Assembly (NCBI GenBank): GCA_938021455.1
Contig: CALIGP010000303.1
Span: 1-9,183, forward strand
Direction: 5' to 3'
DNA: 9,183 nt
DNA from: an uncultured Lewinella sp.
GTDB lineage: Bacteria > Bacteroidota > Bacteroidia > Chitinophagales > Saprospiraceae
The notes beneath the pieces are model-generated. The model did no database searches, was not told the DNA's origin, and was given only the letters and a program-made list of their open reading frames with translations. Shown piece by piece: positions 6,743-9,183 of this stretch (its first letter is position 1; the number at the start of each line of letters is the position of its first letter). Position numbers and translations under genes: made by a program.

Positions 6743-6802
6743 CAATTAGTCAGGGAGTCAGATAGTCGCTACTGCCTGACTCCCTGACTAATTGACTTTT
6801 TT
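6743..6802 (+). terminator. strong terminator between MBL-fold gene and tilS, built from inverted octad repeats
   Basis: A perfect 19-bp stem (6743-6761 with 6776-6794) with a 14-nt loop is followed by AC and six T's (6797-6802) on the plus strand, a textbook intrinsic terminator for the hydrolase gene. On the minus strand no T-run follows, so tilS may be terminated less efficiently or via the same hairpin. The left arm has AGTC at 6748, 6756 and 6764; the right arm has GACT at 6778, 6786 and 6794, all exactly 8 nt apart. Confidence 0.85.
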
Positions 6803-6807
6803 ACTCC

Positions 6808-8172
6808 CTACTTCCAACTTATCCGCAGCACCTCTTCATGCTCCGGCAGCACCTTGAAATTCTCGGAGACACAGTAGCCGGGGATCGCCATGATTTCATC
6901 GTTTTCGTTCACCAATAGATAGATCCGGTCTCGTAGCCAGACGGGGATCTTTTGGTCAATCATATAATCCTTGACCTTCTTCGTCTTGCCGCCGAGACCG
7001 AGTGGTTGGAAGCGATCTCCTTTTTTGCGCGGACGCAGGTGCAAGGGGAAGGTTGGAGGAGCGAGGTAGAGGGTGTTGGGTTGGCTAAGATTTGTCGGCC
7101 GGGGTAACAGCTCTATCATGGCGTTAAGATGTCCAATTACTCGAAATGCCGGGAAATCAACTGGTTCATCGATTATTGGTTCCGGGAAGCGAAGAGGAGC
7201 TTGTTCTGGGAAAAGGCCGTCAAAAATAATTACATCTGATTGAACTTTGGCATGCCCCGTCTGCCCCCTGATTATTCTGTTCGTTTTACTGTAAGCAATT
7301 TGCCGAAATTGCTCGTCTGTGAATTTGCCGAACGCATATTGGGGAAGATGAATAGAGTGAATTGTGTCATGCATAAAGTGATACAATTCTTCACTGTGTG
7401 GCCACTGAGTACGGTCTACTACAGCTACATCCGTTACCGTAATGCTATCATGAAGGAATTTTTGAATTCCATGGTCAAACATTTTCTCTCCGTGTCGAAG
7501 ATTGGCCAATGTTCTGGCAAGCGAATGATCTGTTAACCCAAATTCTTCGCGGAATAAAGGTGTCAGTTTATGCCTGATACGGTTGCGCAAATAGTCGTCT
7601 GTCGCGTTACTGGTATCCTCTCTCCAAGATAAATTCTTAGCAAGAGCATACTGATGTAAAGTTGATCTACTACTATTAAGTAATGGGCGAACAGTGAAAT
7701 TTTTATAAGTGCTTTTAGGGGCTATTCCTGAAATACCCTTGATGCCAGTTCCTCGGATTAGATTGAGTAGCAAGGTCTCAAAATTATCGTCGAGATGGTG
7801 AGCAGTAAGCAGGCATGCAAATTCTTCTTGGAGAAAAACCTCCAAAAACCACTCATACCGCAGCCGCCGCGCCACCATCTGCGTACTCTCCCCAGGCTTC
7901 GCCTCCGCCTTAACGTCCACTGCCTTACAATAAAACGTTGCACCCAGCGTCCGCGCCAACTCCTCCGCAAAAGCAGCATCGCCAGCTGAGGCTTCGCCCC
8001 GCAGCTGAAAATTCATGTGGGCAATGCTAAAGTTGTAACCCTCCTCGTGCAGCAGATGCGCCAGTACGGTACTGTCCAACCCGCCACTACAGGCTAACAA
8101 CAGCTTGTCCGTTTTCGTGAACAGCCGTTCCCGTTCCACAAAGTCCCGAAATGATTGATTGAGTGTTTCCAT
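6808..8172 (-). CDS. tilS: tRNA(Ile)-lysidine synthase
   Basis: TilS uses ATP to attach lysine to C34 of the CAU-anticodon tRNA(Ile), switching it from reading AUG to AUA; it is normally essential. The 454-residue protein has the N-type PP-loop SGGLDS (29-34), the TAHHLDDNFETLLLNLIRG segment with the GTGIKGISGI that follows, and the RNA-contact motif EDTSNATDDYLRNRIRH. The C-terminal TilS domain is shown by LRPRKKGDRFQPLGLGGKTKKVKDY and the WLRDR that follows. Length agrees with complete two-domain TilS. The ATG at 8172 is preferred over an in-frame GTG at 8217, whose added residues (GGVGRGIVDSFVED) lack family character. TAGCTTTG (8181-8188, minus) is an exact -7 match but has no TTG. It lies 98 nt downstream of miaE, possibly co-transcribed. 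The middle (about 7400-7750) is strikingly AT-rich: 32-37% GC on lines I counted, against 55-68% near 7860-7980. Confidence 0.95.
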   Translation of the reverse strand: METLNQSFRDFVERERLFTKTDKLLLACSGGLDSTVLAHLLHEEGYNFSIAHMNFQLRGEASAGDAAFAEELARTLGATFYCKAVDVKAEAKPGESTQMVARRLRYEWFLEVFLQEEFACLLTAHHLDDNFETLLLNLIRGTGIKGISGIAPKSTYKNFTVRPLLNSSRSTLHQYALAKNLSWREDTSNATDDYLRNRIRHKLTPLFREEFGLTDHSLARTLANLRHGEKMFDHGIQKFLHDSITVTDVAVVDRTQWPHSEELYHFMHDTIHSIHLPQYAFGKFTDEQFRQIAYSKTNRIIRGQTGHAKVQSDVIIFDGLFPEQAPLRFPEPIIDEPVDFPAFRVIGHLNAMIELLPRPTNLSQPNTLYLAPPTFPLHLRPRKKGDRFQPLGLGGKTKKVKDYMIDQKIPVWLRDRIYLLVNENDEIMAIPGYCVSENFKVLPEHEEVLRISWK

Positions 8173-8226
8173 GTCCTCCACAAAGCTATCTACTATCCCT
8201 CTTCCCACACCTCCCACGGGCGGTAG

Positions 8227-8268
8227 CCAAATCGCATATCAAATATCAAGAATCACATATCGCATATC
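8227..8268 (-). repeat. phased heptad repeat GATNNNN, six units
   Basis: On the minus strand GAT recurs exactly every 7 nt, six times (ending at plus positions 8268, 8261, 8254, 8247, 8240 and 8233). The units differ only in the four following bases, e.g. GATATGC twice and GATATGT. The array begins 2 nt after the stop codon of miaE and fills much of the gap to tilS. It is non-coding; function unknown. Confidence 0.7.
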
Positions 8269-8270
8269 CC

Positions 8271-8876
8271 CTAATGCATCCGATCCCCCCGAACTTCCAT
8301 ATTCGCCAGCAAATCGGCCTCAAATTCAAGGAACTCCTTCCACCGCTTATCCACGCGTTCCCGGTCAAAATACTTCCTTGCTAACTCGATAAACAGTACG
8401 TAATGACCGGCTTCGGCGACCATGAATTTGTGGTAAAACTTTCGCAAGTCTTCATCCGCACAATACAGGCTCAGTAGCCGAAAACGCTCACAGCTGCGCG
8501 CTTCAATGAGTGCACATAAGAGTAGTTTCTCCAGTAGGGCTGCTTCGCGTCCACCACCTTTTTGCATCACCTTCATCAGCCCGTTGACGTACTCGTCCTT
8601 CCGTTGCCTACCCAACTTAAGTCCCCGCTTGTCCAACTCATGCAGCACCATACGGAAGTGTCCCCACTCTTCTGTCACCACCGGCGCCACCTCCGCTACC
8701 AAATCTTTATAGTCAGGGTAACCCTGGATCAGGGATATACAGCTGGTGGTTGCTTTCTGCTCACAGTAAGCATGATCCGTAAGGATTTCTCCCAGATCCA
8801 TTTCTGCCAGGTCGACCCAGCGAGGGTCAGTGGGCAACTGAAGGTTGAGCATCTGTACAGTGGCAGGAGTGTCCAT
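8271..8876 (-). CDS. miaE: tRNA-(ms2io6A)-hydroxylase-like protein (MiaE family)
   Basis: MiaE is a non-haem diiron monooxygenase that hydroxylates the isopentenyl group of ms2i6A at position 37 of tRNAs reading UNN codons. The 201-residue protein has the ferritin-like ligand set: Glu39 in DHAYCEQKA, Glu70 and His73 in EEWGHF, Glu125/Glu130 in IEARSCERF, and Glu155 and His158 in EAGHY. It is helical throughout and cytosolic. The ATG at 8876 is preferred because the ATG at 8900 lies inside the -7 element (8898-8905). It is close to the family's usual length. Its neighbour tilS modifies the same anticodon loop. The MiaA and MiaB enzymes that make its substrate are not in the window. Whether this member acts on the same nucleoside as the enteric enzyme is inferred from family membership. 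Confidence 0.88.
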   Translation of the reverse strand: MDTPATVQMLNLQLPTDPRWVDLAEMDLGEILTDHAYCEQKATTSCISLIQGYPDYKDLVAEVAPVVTEEWGHFRMVLHELDKRGLKLGRQRKDEYVNGLMKVMQKGGGREAALLEKLLLCALIEARSCERFRLLSLYCADEDLRKFYHKFMVAEAGHYVLFIELARKYFDRERVDKRWKEFLEFEADLLANMEVRGDRMH

Positions 8877-8897
8877 AATATTTAATTGAATGCTTTG

Positions 8898-8905
8898 CAA
8901 AGTTA
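8898..8905 (-). promoter_or_regulatory. -7 element of miaE
   Basis: TAACTTTG on the minus strand matches TAnnTTTG exactly. The bases 20 nt upstream are TTT rather than TTG, and belong to the T-run of the upstream terminator. A start near 8892 leaves a leader of about 16 nt to the ATG at 8876. Confidence 0.5.
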
Positions 8906-8925
8906 ATCAGTTTCCTTCGCCCTTT

Positions 8926-8966
8926 AAAAAAACGATCCCGCCAGCTCCACTTGAACTGACGGGATC
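8926..8966 (-). terminator. intrinsic terminator of the upstream phosphorylase gene
   Basis: On the minus strand GATCCCG (rc of 8960-8966) pairs with CGGGATC (rc of 8934-8940), extended by a CAG/CTG pair of three after one mismatch. A seven-T run (8926-8932) follows one base later. This is a standard terminator layout for the gene that ends at 9044. The T-run overlaps the miaE promoter region. Confidence 0.7.
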
Positions 8967-9008
8967 ATATTTTCATCCTTGCCCAACAATCTCAAGTCCA
9001 GCACTTTT

Positions 9009-9037
9009 TGACTACTTGACTCGCTGACTGTTTGACT
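9009..9037. repeat. phased octad repeat TGACTNNN, four units
   Basis: On the plus strand GACT occurs at 9010, 9018, 9026 and 9034, exactly 8 nt apart, each preceded by T, with variable bases between. Read on the minus strand (AGTCANNN), it begins 6 nt after the stop codon of the phosphorylase gene. The same octad, in both orientations, makes up the hairpin at 6743-6802. Confidence 0.7.
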
Positions 9038-9043
9038 CTTCTC

Positions 9044-9183
9044 TTAAGCCCAGAACACCAAATTCAAATCCTGCGCGTGCGGCATCATCGGGTGGTTCGG
9101 GCGAAGGCGGAAGCCATATTCATAAACGCCCGCAAGACGAGGGTCCAGTGAAATGGCCCAGGTGGCACGGCTGCCCTTGCTCT
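9044..9183 (-). CDS. C-terminal tail of a probable alpha-glucan phosphorylase family protein (cut by window edge)
   Basis: An open frame enters from the window end and stops at TAA (9044-9046), giving 45 visible residues. It reads TWAISLDPRLAGVYEYGFRL followed by RPNHPMMPHAQDLNLVFWA. This pattern (a beta-strand ending in a [YF]xxRxxPxHPxxxxxxxxxLVxWA tail) resembles the C-terminus of glycogen/alpha-glucan phosphorylases of the GlgP/DUF3417 type, which release glucose-1-phosphate from glycogen or maltodextrin. Only the tail is seen and no catalytic motif, so this is a recognition from memory of the family's end. It could be another carbohydrate-active enzyme with a similar C-terminal beta-domain. 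Confidence 0.5.
   Translation of the reverse strand, partial: SKGSRATWAISLDPRLAGVYEYGFRLRPNHPMMPHAQDLNLVFWA

Noticed and set aside
8227..8268. Heptad array as a CRISPR array
   Set aside because: Units are 7 nt with no 28-36 nt repeats or unique spacers, and no cas gene is present.
8562..8885. Plus-strand ORF of 107 codons
   Set aside because: Antisense to miaE, whose diiron ligands are all present; the His-rich product is a shadow of that gene.

Overview
The window looks like chromosomal DNA of a marine-type Bacteroidota, probably near Lewinella/Saprospiria (an inference from protein flavour and regulatory style, not from a marker gene). Several genes are preceded by the Bacteroidota sigma-ABfr promoter pattern (TTG, about 20 nt, TAnnTTTG) and few by a Shine-Dalgarno sequence. 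The genes are mostly housekeeping or metabolic. I see no integrase, transposase, CRISPR array, rRNA or tRNA.

Layout. 1-722 (minus): N-terminal half of a SulP anion transporter, with a 254-bp upstream region holding a good promoter and a strong leader stem-loop. 977-1516 (minus): secreted protein of unknown function, whose promoter abuts a perfect 16-bp palindrome. 1624-2070 (minus): small YdcZ-type membrane transporter, divergent from a plus-strand run at 2136-4744: a TerB-like helical protein, a carboxynorspermidine/saccharopine dehydrogenase-type enzyme and a patatin-like lipase. 4873-5424 (plus): peroxiredoxin-like CxxC protein behind an operator-like near-palindrome. 5414-5581 (minus): doubtful 55-residue exported ORF in a sparse region. 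5837-6733 (plus): metallo-beta-lactamase-fold hydrolase, ending at a 19-bp perfect stem terminator. 6808-8172 (minus): tilS. 8271-8876 (minus): miaE-like tRNA hydroxylase. 9044-9183 (minus): C-terminal tail of a probable alpha-glucan phosphorylase.

How genes work together. TilS and the MiaE-like protein both modify the tRNA anticodon loop (C34 and A37) and sit head to tail, so they may be co-expressed. The TerB-like, dehydrogenase and patatin genes have short gaps (51 and 32 nt) and may form an operon, but no shared pathway is evident. The other genes appear to be independent units.

No previously undescribed multi-gene system is visible. The most unusual structure is non-coding: three consecutive minus-strand genes (phosphorylase, miaE, tilS) are each followed, 2 to 10 nt after the stop codon, by a degenerate but exactly phased short tandem repeat. 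After two of them it is an 8-nt AGTCANNN array, after miaE a 7-nt GATNNNN array. One octad array is folded into an inverted copy that serves as the terminator between tilS and the hydrolase.
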